From Gammaproteobacteria bacterium (GTDB taxonomy: Bacteria > Pseudomonadota > Gammaproteobacteria > Pseudomonadales > Azotimanducaceae), in contig VXYL01000059.1 of the NCBI GenBank assembly GCA_009846005.1, forward strand, positions 62,001-126,000: 64,000 bases of DNA, given 5' to 3'. The notes beneath the pieces are model-generated. The model searched no databases, was not told the origin of the DNA, and worked only from the letters and a program-made list of their open reading frames with translations. Position numbers and translations under genes: made by a program. Shown piece after piece: positions 45,602 to 53,340 of the stretch. Each line of letters starts with the position of its first letter. Within the stretch, counting starts at the first letter, position 1.

Positions 45602-46516
45602 TTGGACTTCGGAGTACAGGTAAACGTCTACCGGACATCTTGGGAGGACATTCGCACCTCCGTGGAAGCCATGGAGGCCGGCGACTGGGACAGCGTCTGG
45701 TTTGCCGACCACTTCATTCCGCCCGGTGCGAACCGCGAGCAGGAGGCGATGACCGCCTTCGAAGGCCTCGCGGCGATCGCGGTCGCGGGCGGCATGACGA
45801 AGAAGCTGCGGCTTGGCAACCTGGTGCTAGGCAATACGTACCGCAACCCGGCCCTCGTCGCGAAGATCGCGGGCACCATCGACACCGCGACCGAGGGACG
45901 GTTCACCCTCGCCATTGGGGCCGGCTGGTACAAACGCGAGCACGAAGCCTACGGTTGGACCTTTCCATCGATGAAGGAGCGCCAGGACCGCTTCGAGGAA
46001 GCCTGCGAACTGCTGAGGCTCCTGATCCACTCCGACGAGCCGGTGGACTTCCACGGCACCTACTACGATCTCGACAACGCGCGGTTGTCGCCGGGATCTT
46101 ACGACAAGCCGATTCCGATCATGGTCGGTGGCACCGGCCCGAAGCGCACGCTCAGGACACTCGCCAGGCACGGCGACGTCATGAACCTCGACGGCTGGGC
46201 CGGCGGCGGCATGTCCCTCGACTACTACAAGTACAAGGCGGGCATCCTCGAGAAGCATTGCGAGGACGCGGGCCGCGATCCCGCCGAGATCCGCCGCACG
46301 TTGCTGATGCCCTGCTACCTGACGGAGGACAAGAACCTGGTCGAGCGGGTCGTGAAAGGCTTGGGGCCGGGGACCGTGGCCGGCTCGCGCCAATACATCG
46401 TCGATCGCATCGGCGAGTTCCAGGACGCCGGCATCGCGGAGATCATGTTCGGGGGCGTGGCGGGCGTCGAGCGACTCAAGCAGTACGAGGAAGAGATCAT
46501 CTCGGCTTTCCGGTAG
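45602..46516 (+). CDS. LLM-class flavin-dependent oxidoreductase
   Basis: Luciferase-like protein of 304 residues, of the F420-type group: LDFGVQVNVYRTSWEDIRTS, DSVWFADHFIPPGANREQE, RLGNLVLGNTYRNPALVAKI, AIGAGWYKREHEAYGWTFPS and IPIMVGGTGPKRTLRTLARH. TTG 45602 is the likely start, since AGGAGAGAG lies just upstream; the in-frame extension to 45332 overlaps the epimerase gene antisense-like. It is probably expressed with the epimerase. Confidence 0.88.
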   Translation: MDFGVQVNVYRTSWEDIRTSVEAMEAGDWDSVWFADHFIPPGANREQEAMTAFEGLAAIAVAGGMTKKLRLGNLVLGNTYRNPALVAKIAGTIDTATEGRFTLAIGAGWYKREHEAYGWTFPSMKERQDRFEEACELLRLLIHSDEPVDFHGTYYDLDNARLSPGSYDKPIPIMVGGTGPKRTLRTLARHGDVMNLDGWAGGGMSLDYYKYKAGILEKHCEDAGRDPAEIRRTLLMPCYLTEDKNLVERVVKGLGPGTVAGSRQYIVDRIGEFQDAGIAEIMFGGVAGVERLKQYEEEIISAFR

Positions 46517-46543
46517 GGCCGGTCGCGATTTTCCCGAAACAAG

Positions 46544-46588
46544 CCGTAGGGGCGACCCTAACGCGCCCGAAGGGCGCGCGGTCGCCCG
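46544..46588 (+). repeat. GTAGGGG hairpin with enlarged loop
   Basis: Outer arms GGGCGACC (46550-46557) and GGTCGCCC (46580-46587). The 22-base loop holds an inner hairpin, GCGCCC-GAA-GGGCGC. This is the clearest nested form. Confidence 0.85.
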
Positions 46589-46619
46589 CGCGGGGGCACA
46601 ATGCGCCGATTGACGGCCA

Positions 46620-46641
46620 CGAGAATGCGCGAGCATTCTCG
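46620..46641. repeat. Perfect 9-bp inverted repeat
   Basis: CGAGAATGC and GCATTCTCG are separated by GCGA. The arms are much less GC-rich than the surrounding hairpins and are not of the GTAGGGG type. It lies between the LLM and SDR genes and could be a terminator stem or protein-binding site. Confidence 0.6.
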
Positions 46642-46662
46642 AAACGCGCCCGAAGGGCGCGC

Positions 46663-46690
46663 CGGGACGGGACAAGCCCGTCCCCAACGG
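46663..46690 (-). repeat. GTAGGGG hairpin repeat, GGGACGGG type
   Basis: GGGACGGG (46664-46671), ACAAG, CCCGTCCC (46677-46684), flank CAACGG instead of CTACGG. It follows a second GCGCCCGAAGGGCGCGC stretch like the inner loop of the copy at 46544. Confidence 0.85.
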
Positions 46691-46769
46691 CGACCTGCAC
46701 ACCTAGCCCGGTTCGCGGGTTTTCCGGTATTCTCGCCCGCCTTTGACCGAGACCTAGGGGAGATACGCA

Positions 46770-47648
46770 ATGAGCGTGGACGGACGCGTGGCCATCGTGA
46801 CGGGGGCAGGCGGCGGGCTGGGGCGCTGTCATGCGCTGCTGCTGGCCGAGCACGGCGCGAGGGTCGTCGTGAACGACTTGGGCGGCAACGTCGACGGTAG
46901 CGGTCAGGGCGACATGGCGGACCGCGTCGTCGAGGAAATCCGCGACAATGGGGGCGAGGCGGTGGCCAACAAGGCGAGCGTCGCCACGCGCACCGGTGCC
47001 AAGAGCATTGTCGAGGACGCGGTCAACGCGTTCGGCACCTTGGACATCGTGGTCAACAACGCCGGCATCCTGCGCGACAAGTCGTTCAAGAAGATGACCC
47101 TCGACGAGTGGGACATCGTCATCAACGTCCACCTGAACGGCACGGCCTACGTGACTTGGCACGCCTGGCCGATCATGTACGACAAGAACTACGGCCGGGT
47201 GATCTTCACTTCCTCCGTGTCCGGCATCTTCGGGAGCTTCGGCCAGTCGAACTACGGGGCTGCCAAGATGGGCATGGTGGGGCTCATGAACAACCTCGCC
47301 CGGGAAGGCGCGTCGCACAATGTCCGGACCAACTGCCTGTCCCCCGGTGCCGCCACCCGCATGACCGCGAGCGTGCCGGGCAGCACCATCGACCCCGCCA
47401 ACCCGAACCCCGCCAACCACCCCGGTCTCGTGAGTCCGGCGGTGCTGTACCTGGCCGGCGAGGATGCCCCGAACGGACGGATCGTTCAGGCCATGGGCGG
47501 CCGGTTCTCGTCGAACATGGTGTACACGAACGCCGGCGTCGATCTCGGCGTCGATGCATCGTTCGAGACCTTGGAACCGGAAATGGAGAAGGTGCTCGAC
47601 ATGTCGGAAGCACAAGCGGGAAGCAGCTTCCAGAGCGCCAACGCCTGA
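46770..47648 (+). CDS. SDR-family oxidoreductase, multifunctional-enzyme (3-hydroxyacyl-CoA) type
   Basis: 292 residues, related to the (3R)-hydroxyacyl-CoA dehydrogenase part of peroxisomal MFE-2. Opening: GRVAIVTGAGGGLGRCHALL, VVVNDLGGNVDG (characteristic of this subgroup), NNAGILRDKSFKKMTLDEWD, catalytic Ser in TSSVSGIFG, and SNYGAAK. Likely acts on acyl-CoA in fatty acid or sterol side-chain oxidation. ATG preceded by GGGGAG. Confidence 0.93.
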   Translation: MSVDGRVAIVTGAGGGLGRCHALLLAEHGARVVVNDLGGNVDGSGQGDMADRVVEEIRDNGGEAVANKASVATRTGAKSIVEDAVNAFGTLDIVVNNAGILRDKSFKKMTLDEWDIVINVHLNGTAYVTWHAWPIMYDKNYGRVIFTSSVSGIFGSFGQSNYGAAKMGMVGLMNNLAREGASHNVRTNCLSPGAATRMTASVPGSTIDPANPNPANHPGLVSPAVLYLAGEDAPNGRIVQAMGGRFSSNMVYTNAGVDLGVDASFETLEPEMEKVLDMSEAQAGSSFQSANA

Positions 47649-47683
47649 CCGCGGTGGCAGCAAAAGCGGCGGCGGGAACGACC

Positions 47684-47710
47684 CGTAGGGGACACCCTTG
47701 TGGTGTCCCT
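47684..47710 (+). repeat. GTAGGGG hairpin repeat, GGGACACC type
   Basis: GGGACACC (47689-47696), loop CTTGT, GGTGTCCC (47702-47709). The only copy with this arm pair; pairing is perfect. It lies between convergent genes. Confidence 0.9.
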
Positions 47711-47717
47711 TCCTGAT

Positions 47718-48470
47718 CTATCGAACGAGATCCAGGGCGAGGATTTCGATATCGGCCGCGGCACCGTATAGCCGCGCTGCGGTATGCGGAACTCCGGCTG
47801 GCGGCATCAGCGCTGGCCACATATCGGCGAGTCCCTCGATATGTGCGGCGATACGCTCGAACACGGGTTTGTCGGCTGGATTGTCCGCCGCGGCCGTTTG
47901 CGCCCAAAAACCGGCCACCTGGGTGAATCCGAAGGCGTCCTGGTATTCGTGGGCGTTGGCCGGTTTGCCGTCGACGATGCCGATGGCGTACTCCCTGCCG
48001 GCCTCCCGGACTAGCCGCACGATGACGCTGGCGGCGAGTTCGGACGAGACCTGCACGACATCTTCGTTCTTCCCAATTGCCGCAACGAGTTCCGCGTAGC
48101 GGTCCGGGACGACCACTTCGGCGCCTGCGGTGACTGCCTGGGCGTGTGCTTCGAGTTCGGCAGCGAAACCCGCCGTGCCCCGGGCTGCGAACTCCGTCTC
48201 CATGGGTGCGTACAGTTCGTCGGTCGGGTGCTTGGCGTGGGTACCGGCAGCTGCTTGTTCGCCGGTTTCGAATAGTGCGTTGCCGACGAGCAGGTGGCCG
48301 CGCATCAGGCCAAGCTGGTAGAGATAGGTGGCATCGTCCATCTGCGGTTCGGGACGTTCGGTAGGCGCAGTGGAGACCGGGTCCGCTGGCGGTAACTCCT
48401 CGCCGACGCATCCCGCGAGTACCAGGCATGCGACGCAGGAGAGGCGCTGCAGAGGCCGATTGCCGGTCAT
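47718..48470 (-). CDS. Lipoprotein of unknown function, coupled to fbpA
   Basis: 250 residues with a lipobox LAGC (Cys21) after RLSCVACLVL. The mature part is helical, with LGLMRGHLLVGNALFETGEQ and several His/Glu-rich stretches (GTHAKHPTDELYAPMETEF). It overlaps the fbpA stop by ATGA and so should be made with it. The operon position suggests a role in iron handling, perhaps like imelysin-type lipoproteins, but that is inference and no family signature is certain. Confidence 0.82.
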   Translation of the reverse strand: MTGNRPLQRLSCVACLVLAGCVGEELPPADPVSTAPTERPEPQMDDATYLYQLGLMRGHLLVGNALFETGEQAAAGTHAKHPTDELYAPMETEFAARGTAGFAAELEAHAQAVTAGAEVVVPDRYAELVAAIGKNEDVVQVSSELAASVIVRLVREAGREYAIGIVDGKPANAHEYQDAFGFTQVAGFWAQTAAADNPADKPVFERIAAHIEGLADMWPALMPPAGVPHTAARLYGAAADIEILALDLVR

Positions 48471-49480
48471 CGCCAGCCCGCCCGGTCGTAGGTCTTCACC
48501 GCAAGCGCTTGGTTGGCGCCGAGTACCGCCGCGTTGACGGCGTCCTCCTTGAATTCGCCGAGCGCCGCGATGGGTCCGGATGCCCGCCCGACCACGGGGT
48601 ATTCGTTGTTGCCTTCCGCGAACAGGCGCTGGGCGTCGTTGCCGGTGAGGTATTCGAGGAACTTCACGGCGTTGTCCCGGTGGGGCGCATGCCGGGTGAC
48701 GCCGGCACCGCTAATGTTGACGTGGGTGCCCCGGTCCTCCTGGTTGGGAAACAACACGCCCAGACCTTCGGCGACCGCCCGATCCTGCGGGTTGTCCGAA
48801 CCCAATAGGCGGCCGATGTAGTAGGTATTGGCGAGGCTGAGTCCGCACTCGCCGGCCGCGACGGCGCGGAGTTGGGCCGTGTCGTTGCCTTGCGGCGGCC
48901 GACGGAAGTTTGCCACGACACCGCTTGACCAGTCGCCCGCGCTGCCCTCGCCGTTGTGCTCGATGAGGGAACCGAGCAGGGACAGGTTGTAGATGTTGCC
49001 GGACGATCGCATACAAACCTTACCGCCGAGTCTCGGGTCGGCGAGATCCTCGTACCGGGCGATTCCCTCCGGCAGTCCCGCTGTTTTGTTGTAGACGATG
49101 ACGCGGGCACGCTTGGACAACCCGAACCAATGGCCGCGCGGGTCCCGTAGGTGCGCCGGTATCCGCTCTTTCAACACGGCGGAATCGACAGGCTGAAAGA
49201 CACCGGCCTGCTCCGCCCGCCAAAGGCGTCCCGCATCCACGGTGATCAGGAGATCGGCCGGGGAGAACTCGGCCTCGTTGACGATGCGTTCGATCAGGCC
49301 GTCGCTACCGCCCTCGATCAGGTTGACGCGAATTCCGGTCCGTTCCTCGAAACGCTCGTAGAGGGCGAGGTCGGTATCGTAGTGCCGAGCGGAATAGACG
49401 TTGACGACGTTGCCGTCGTCAGCCGCGGTTGCCGTTGCGGCGAGCGCAAGACCCGAAGCCAGGAAGCGAAGAGCAAACAT
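48467..49480 (-). CDS. fbpA: Periplasmic Fe(III) ABC transporter substrate-binding protein
   Basis: Binds ferric iron in the periplasm and delivers it to FbpBC. 337 residues, with signal peptide FLASGLALAATATAADDG. Family motifs: VNVYSARHYDTDLALYERFE, ADLLITVDAGRLWRAEQAG, and the iron-binding tyrosine pair in LANTYYIGRL. ATG 49480 is chosen; the upstream TTG at 49498 overlaps the candidate Fur box. The next gene, a lipoprotein, is translationally coupled. Confidence 0.93.
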   Translation of the reverse strand: MFALRFLASGLALAATATAADDGNVVNVYSARHYDTDLALYERFEERTGIRVNLIEGGSDGLIERIVNEAEFSPADLLITVDAGRLWRAEQAGVFQPVDSAVLKERIPAHLRDPRGHWFGLSKRARVIVYNKTAGLPEGIARYEDLADPRLGGKVCMRSSGNIYNLSLLGSLIEHNGEGSAGDWSSGVVANFRRPPQGNDTAQLRAVAAGECGLSLANTYYIGRLLGSDNPQDRAVAEGLGVLFPNQEDRGTHVNISGAGVTRHAPHRDNAVKFLEYLTGNDAQRLFAEGNNEYPVVGRASGPIAALGEFKEDAVNAAVLGANQALAVKTYDRAGWR

Positions 49481-49494
49481 ACCGAAACGCACAT

Positions 49495-49513
49495 GCAAAC
49501 GAATATCATTTGC
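49495..49513 (-). promoter_or_regulatory. Candidate Fur box for fbpA
   Basis: GCAAACGAATATCATTTGC is a near-palindrome and matches 12 of 19 Fur consensus positions. It overlaps the last codons and stop of fbpC and ends 15 bases before the fbpA ATG. It implies an internal iron-repressed promoter for fbpA and the lipoprotein. Confidence 0.5.
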
Positions 49514-50528
49514 GATTGTAAACGAATGTGTCGTTTTGGTTAAACCTTGCCGTCACGAAATCGCCAACGTCGAACGCCGGGCGATCCGCCATGCTGGCCC
49601 GCAACGTCTCGCCGTCGCGTTCGACGAAGACCGTATACCGATCACCGAGGAACCGGATGTCGGCGACTCGAGGTCCTTGACTCGCGGGACGGAGCGCCAC
49701 GTCGTTGGGCCGCACCACGACGTCCACGGGACCGTCGTGTTGGTTTGCCTGCCATGACAGTTCGCCGAAGGCGGTGGCGATGACGCCGTCGCACAAGGTG
49801 CCGCGAACGTGCTGGGCCTGGCCGAACAGTACCGCGACGGTCTTATGAGCGGGACGGTGCCAGATTTGATCTGGGTTCCCGGCCTGGACGATGCGGCCGT
49901 CTTCGAGGATGCCGATGTGGTCGGCGAGCTCCAGGGCTTCCTCGGGATCGTGGGTGACGAGCAGGGTGATGCAACCGGTGGAGCGAAGCGCTCGCCGTGC
50001 ATCTTCCCGAAGCGCACGCCGCAGGGTCGCGTCCACGTTGGCGAAGGGCTCGTCGAGAAGGATCGCACGGGGCCTCGGCGCGAGCGCCCGGGCAAGTGCC
50101 ACCCGTTGCTGCTGGCCGCCCGAGAGCGTGTCGGGGTACCGATCGGCGAGCGCGGCGAGCCCAACCGACGCCATGCATGCCTCGGCGGTTCGACGGCGCT
50201 CCGAGGAACCCATCGCGCGCAGACCAAACTCCACGTTTGCCCTCACCGTCATGTGCGGGAAGAGCACGTGATCCTGGAACACGAGCCCGATCGGGCGGCG
50301 TTCAGGCGGCGGCTCGCGGCCGGGTTCGGCCAGCGTCTCGCCGTCGAGCAGGATGGCTCCCGACTGCAGGCGCTCGAGGCCGGCCGCCAGGCGCAGCAAC
50401 GTACTCTTGCCGCTACCCGATGGCCCGAGCAGGCAGGTGATTTCGCCCGGCCTCGCGGCCAACGCCACGTCGCGCAGCACGGGGTCGTCGCCGTAGCGGT
50501 GGCTGACCTGATCGAATTCAAGGGCCAT
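49506..50528 (-). CDS. fbpC: Fe(III) ABC transporter ATP-binding protein
   Basis: ATPase of the ferric iron importer, 340 residues. Walker A GPSGSGKST, Q-loop FQDHVLFPHMTV, signature LSGGQQQRVALARAL, Walker B AILLDEP, H-loop THDPEEALELAD. The C-terminal TOBE-type domain (VDVVVRPNDVALRP) follows. ATG 50528 opens on the first strand. It is divergent from the permease gene fbpB and upstream of fbpA, an unusual arrangement since fbpA usually comes first. Confidence 0.94.
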   Translation of the reverse strand: MALEFDQVSHRYGDDPVLRDVALAARPGEITCLLGPSGSGKSTLLRLAAGLERLQSGAILLDGETLAEPGREPPPERRPIGLVFQDHVLFPHMTVRANVEFGLRAMGSSERRRTAEACMASVGLAALADRYPDTLSGGQQQRVALARALAPRPRAILLDEPFANVDATLRRALREDARRALRSTGCITLLVTHDPEEALELADHIGILEDGRIVQAGNPDQIWHRPAHKTVAVLFGQAQHVRGTLCDGVIATAFGELSWQANQHDGPVDVVVRPNDVALRPASQGPRVADIRFLGDRYTVFVERDGETLRASMADRPAFDVGDFVTARFNQNDTFVYNRK

Positions 50529-50596
50529 TCCGGCCGAGTATACGCACGGGCTCGGTGTAGCGTCGGTACCTGGGACGACCGTGGGACAATGGGCCA

Positions 50597-52222
50597 ATGA
50601 ACCGTTGGTGGACGGTGGTTGCCTGGGCTATCGCGACGCTCGTCGGGATTCCCGTCATCGTGGTGGTGGCGGCACTCGTCACACCCGAGAGCGCCTCATG
50701 GTCACATCTGCGCGACACGGTTCTCGTCGACTACGTGGTCAATACGGTCGCGTTGACGGTTGCGGTCGGCGTGCTCGCCGCGCTGATCGGAATCGCCGCC
50801 GCGTGGACGGTTGCGACCCGGGAGTTTCCGGGCCGGCGGCTGTTCTCCTGGGCGTTGGTATTGCCCCTTGCGGCACCCGCCTACGTGGTCGCGTACGTGT
50901 ACACCGATCTCTTGGAGTTCGCCGGGCCTATGCAAAGCGCATTGCGCGCCGCCACGGGTTGGGAGGCAGGCGAATACTGGTTCCCGCCGATCCGGTCGCT
51001 TCCCGGTGCGGCGCTGGTGTTGGGCCTCGTGCTCTATCCGTACGTCTACCTGTTGGCACGGACGGCGTTCGAGAGCCAGGCCGCCTCGCTGTTCGAGGCG
51101 GCTCGAGTGCTGGGCGCTTCGCCCCGGCGGGCATTCGGGGCCGTCGCCCTGCCTGCGGCGCGCCCAGTGATCGCCGGGGGGATCGCGTTGGCGATGATGG
51201 AGGCCGTCGCCGACTACGGTGTCGTCGACTATTTCGGCGTGTCGACGTTCACGACGGGCATCTTCCGCACCTGGTTCGCGCTCGGCGACCGGGCGGCCGC
51301 GCTTGAACTGGCGGCTTGGCTGTTCGTGCTGGCCCTGGTGCTGGTACTCGCCGAGCATGCCGGCAGGCGTGGACAGTTCAGCAATCCGGTCGCACGGGAC
51401 GTGGCGGCACCGCGGTTGGTCCTGCGTGGTGCGCGCGCGGTCTTGGCGATGGTTGGATGTTCGATTCCGCTGTTGCTGGGCTTCATCGTGCCTGTCGTGG
51501 TCTTGGCAAGCCACGCGGTTGCGGTGGGCGACCCCCTCTTAGGTCGGCAATTCGGCGGTTTCGTCAGCAATAGCGTGGTCGTTGCCGGTGCGACGGCGGC
51601 CGTCGCGACCGTGTTGGCGATCTGCCTGGCCTACAGCGGACGCTTGAGCGGTGGGCGGTCGACCGGACTCGCACTACGGGCGGCAACGCTCGGCTATGCA
51701 CTGCCCGGCACCGTGGTCGCGGTGGGCGTGCTGGTACCGCTGGCCTTCCTCGACAAGTCCATTGCCCGATTCCTGGCTGGACACGGGATCGATGTCGGGC
51801 TGTTACTGACCGGGACGGTCGCTGCCCTGGTATTCGCCTATGTGGTCCGGTTCCTGACGGTGGCGTACAACGCCTGCGACGGCGGGATGGAAAAGGTGCA
51901 TCGGAACCTGGATGCCGCCGCCCGGACGCTCGGCGCGCAGCCGCGCCGGGTACTCGCCGCCATCCACTTCCCGCTGACCCGCGCCGCCGTCGCGAGTGCC
52001 GCGCTGCTCGTGTTCATCGATGTCATGAAGGAATTGCCGGCAACGTTGATCCTGCGGCCGTTCAACTTCGAGACGCTCGCGACCCGGGTCTACCGTCTCG
52101 CTTCCGACGAGCGACTCGCGGAAGCTTCGACAGCGGCTCTCACCATCGTCCTCGTGGGCGTGGTACCGGTCGTGCTGCTCAACCTTGCGGCGGCACGTCG
52201 TCGAAAGGATGAAAACACGTAG
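50597..52222 (+). CDS. fbpB: Fe(III) ABC transporter permease
   Basis: Double-domain permease of 541 residues with about 12 membrane segments. Each half carries an EAA-type loop: EAARVLGASPRRAFGAVALP and DAAARTLGAQPRRVLAAIHF. DVMKELPATLILRPFNFETL is typical of FbpB. It is divergent from fbpC, with a 68-bp gap. The stop TAG 52220-52222 belongs to a hairpin repeat. Confidence 0.94.
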   Translation: MNRWWTVVAWAIATLVGIPVIVVVAALVTPESASWSHLRDTVLVDYVVNTVALTVAVGVLAALIGIAAAWTVATREFPGRRLFSWALVLPLAAPAYVVAYVYTDLLEFAGPMQSALRAATGWEAGEYWFPPIRSLPGAALVLGLVLYPYVYLLARTAFESQAASLFEAARVLGASPRRAFGAVALPAARPVIAGGIALAMMEAVADYGVVDYFGVSTFTTGIFRTWFALGDRAAALELAAWLFVLALVLVLAEHAGRRGQFSNPVARDVAAPRLVLRGARAVLAMVGCSIPLLLGFIVPVVVLASHAVAVGDPLLGRQFGGFVSNSVVVAGATAAVATVLAICLAYSGRLSGGRSTGLALRAATLGYALPGTVVAVGVLVPLAFLDKSIARFLAGHGIDVGLLLTGTVAALVFAYVVRFLTVAYNACDGGMEKVHRNLDAAARTLGAQPRRVLAAIHFPLTRAAVASAALLVFIDVMKELPATLILRPFNFETLATRVYRLASDERLAEASTAALTIVLVGVVPVVLLNLAAARRRKDENT

Positions 52223-52244
52223 GGGCGACCCTTGCGGTCGCCCG
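52218..52244 (+). repeat. GTAGGGG hairpin repeat overlapping the fbpB stop
   Basis: GGGCGACC (52223-52230), loop CTTGC, GGTCGCCC (52236-52243). TAG 52220-52222 ends fbpB. Confidence 0.9.
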
Positions 52245-52346
52245 CATCGACCGTGTTTCACTGCTCGTCGTGCGCTGGCTCCGCGCAGTCACGGACTCGC
52301 ATGGCATAGTGCAAGCAGAATCAACCCGGAAGATATCGGCCACGAC

Positions 52347-53327
52347 ATGGACAACAAACTACGCAATGCGCTGGATGAAGGCGACCTCGACCGCGTGAGG
52401 TCGCTCGTCCTGCTCGGAGCGACAGAGTCCCGCGCCCAGGTTGGCCTCGGCGCGGAGTCGGAACTCACGACACTGCAACTTGCGGCGTTGCATGACGAGG
52501 AGTTGGCGCGCGGCCTCCTTGAACGCGGCATCGAATGCGACCTTCACAGCGCCTGTGCGATGGGGATCACGAAACGGATCGCGTCGGCGACACCCGTGGA
52601 ACTCGACACCCTGGCCGAGTGGCTGACGCCGATGGGATTCGCGTTGGTTCGCGGAAACCACGACGCGGTTCAGGCGTTGCTGCGGGCTGGCGACGATCCG
52701 AATCGTCCCCTGCCGCGCATCGGATTCTTCGTCTGGGAGGTCGAGGCGATGACCGGGGGCCACGGTACCTGGATGCCGATTCACTCGGCAGCCACCCATG
52801 GCTACGCGGACGACGCGCATCGCATCGTCCAACGCCTCATCAAGGGCGGCGCCAAGGTCGACTCGTCGAGCCCGCTCGGTGCCCAGCCCATCCATCTGGC
52901 GGCGATCTACGGGTGGCTCCCCGTGTTGTCGGCGCTGTTGGACCATGGTGCGGATGTGAATGCCCGCACACGTCCGATGTCCGACCTTGTATGGCGGCTG
53001 TCGGCGCCGGCCAATGCGCAGCGGGCACATCGCCAGACGCCGCTTGCGATTGCCGCCCACGAGGGGACAACAGCGGCGGCCCGGTTGCTGCTCAAGCGTG
53101 GTGCCACGGTGGGGTTGCGCGATAGTTCCGGTAATACCCCACTGCATGCCGCGGCCAGCGCGTGGTGGGACGAGAACACCGAGTTCGTTTCCCTGCTTCT
53201 CGAAAGCGGTGCGGACCCGAGTGCCCGCAATGCCCGCGACCGCACACCGCAGGACCTTGCGATTGCGGCGGGCTATGCGGCGTCCGCGGCGCTGCTCGCG
53301 GGCAATGAGACCGCTTACGGCGGCTGA
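52347..53327 (+). CDS. Ankyrin-repeat protein
   Basis: 326 residues made of about seven ankyrin repeats. Clear units are AQPIHLAAIYGWLPVLSALLDHGADVN, QTPLAIAAHEGTTAAARLLL and NTPLHAAASAW (quoted in short pieces). No signal peptide, so probably cytoplasmic protein binding. ATG 52347 is the natural start; the upstream extension crosses the hairpin repeat. It ends 13 bases before selO, within a 7-bp inverted repeat. Confidence 0.88.
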   Translation: MDNKLRNALDEGDLDRVRSLVLLGATESRAQVGLGAESELTTLQLAALHDEELARGLLERGIECDLHSACAMGITKRIASATPVELDTLAEWLTPMGFALVRGNHDAVQALLRAGDDPNRPLPRIGFFVWEVEAMTGGHGTWMPIHSAATHGYADDAHRIVQRLIKGGAKVDSSSPLGAQPIHLAAIYGWLPVLSALLDHGADVNARTRPMSDLVWRLSAPANAQRAHRQTPLAIAAHEGTTAAARLLLKRGATVGLRDSSGNTPLHAAASAWWDENTEFVSLLLESGADPSARNARDRTPQDLAIAAGYAASAALLAGNETAYGG

Positions 53328-53338
53328 TAACATCAGCC
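53322..53338. repeat. 7-bp inverted repeat at the ankyrin-selO junction
   Basis: GGCTGAT-AAC-ATCAGCC spans the ankyrin stop (TGA 53325-53327) and ends two bases before the selO ATG. It occupies the place of a selO ribosome-binding site, so it could restrict initiation. Confidence 0.55.
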
Positions 53339-53340
53339 CC

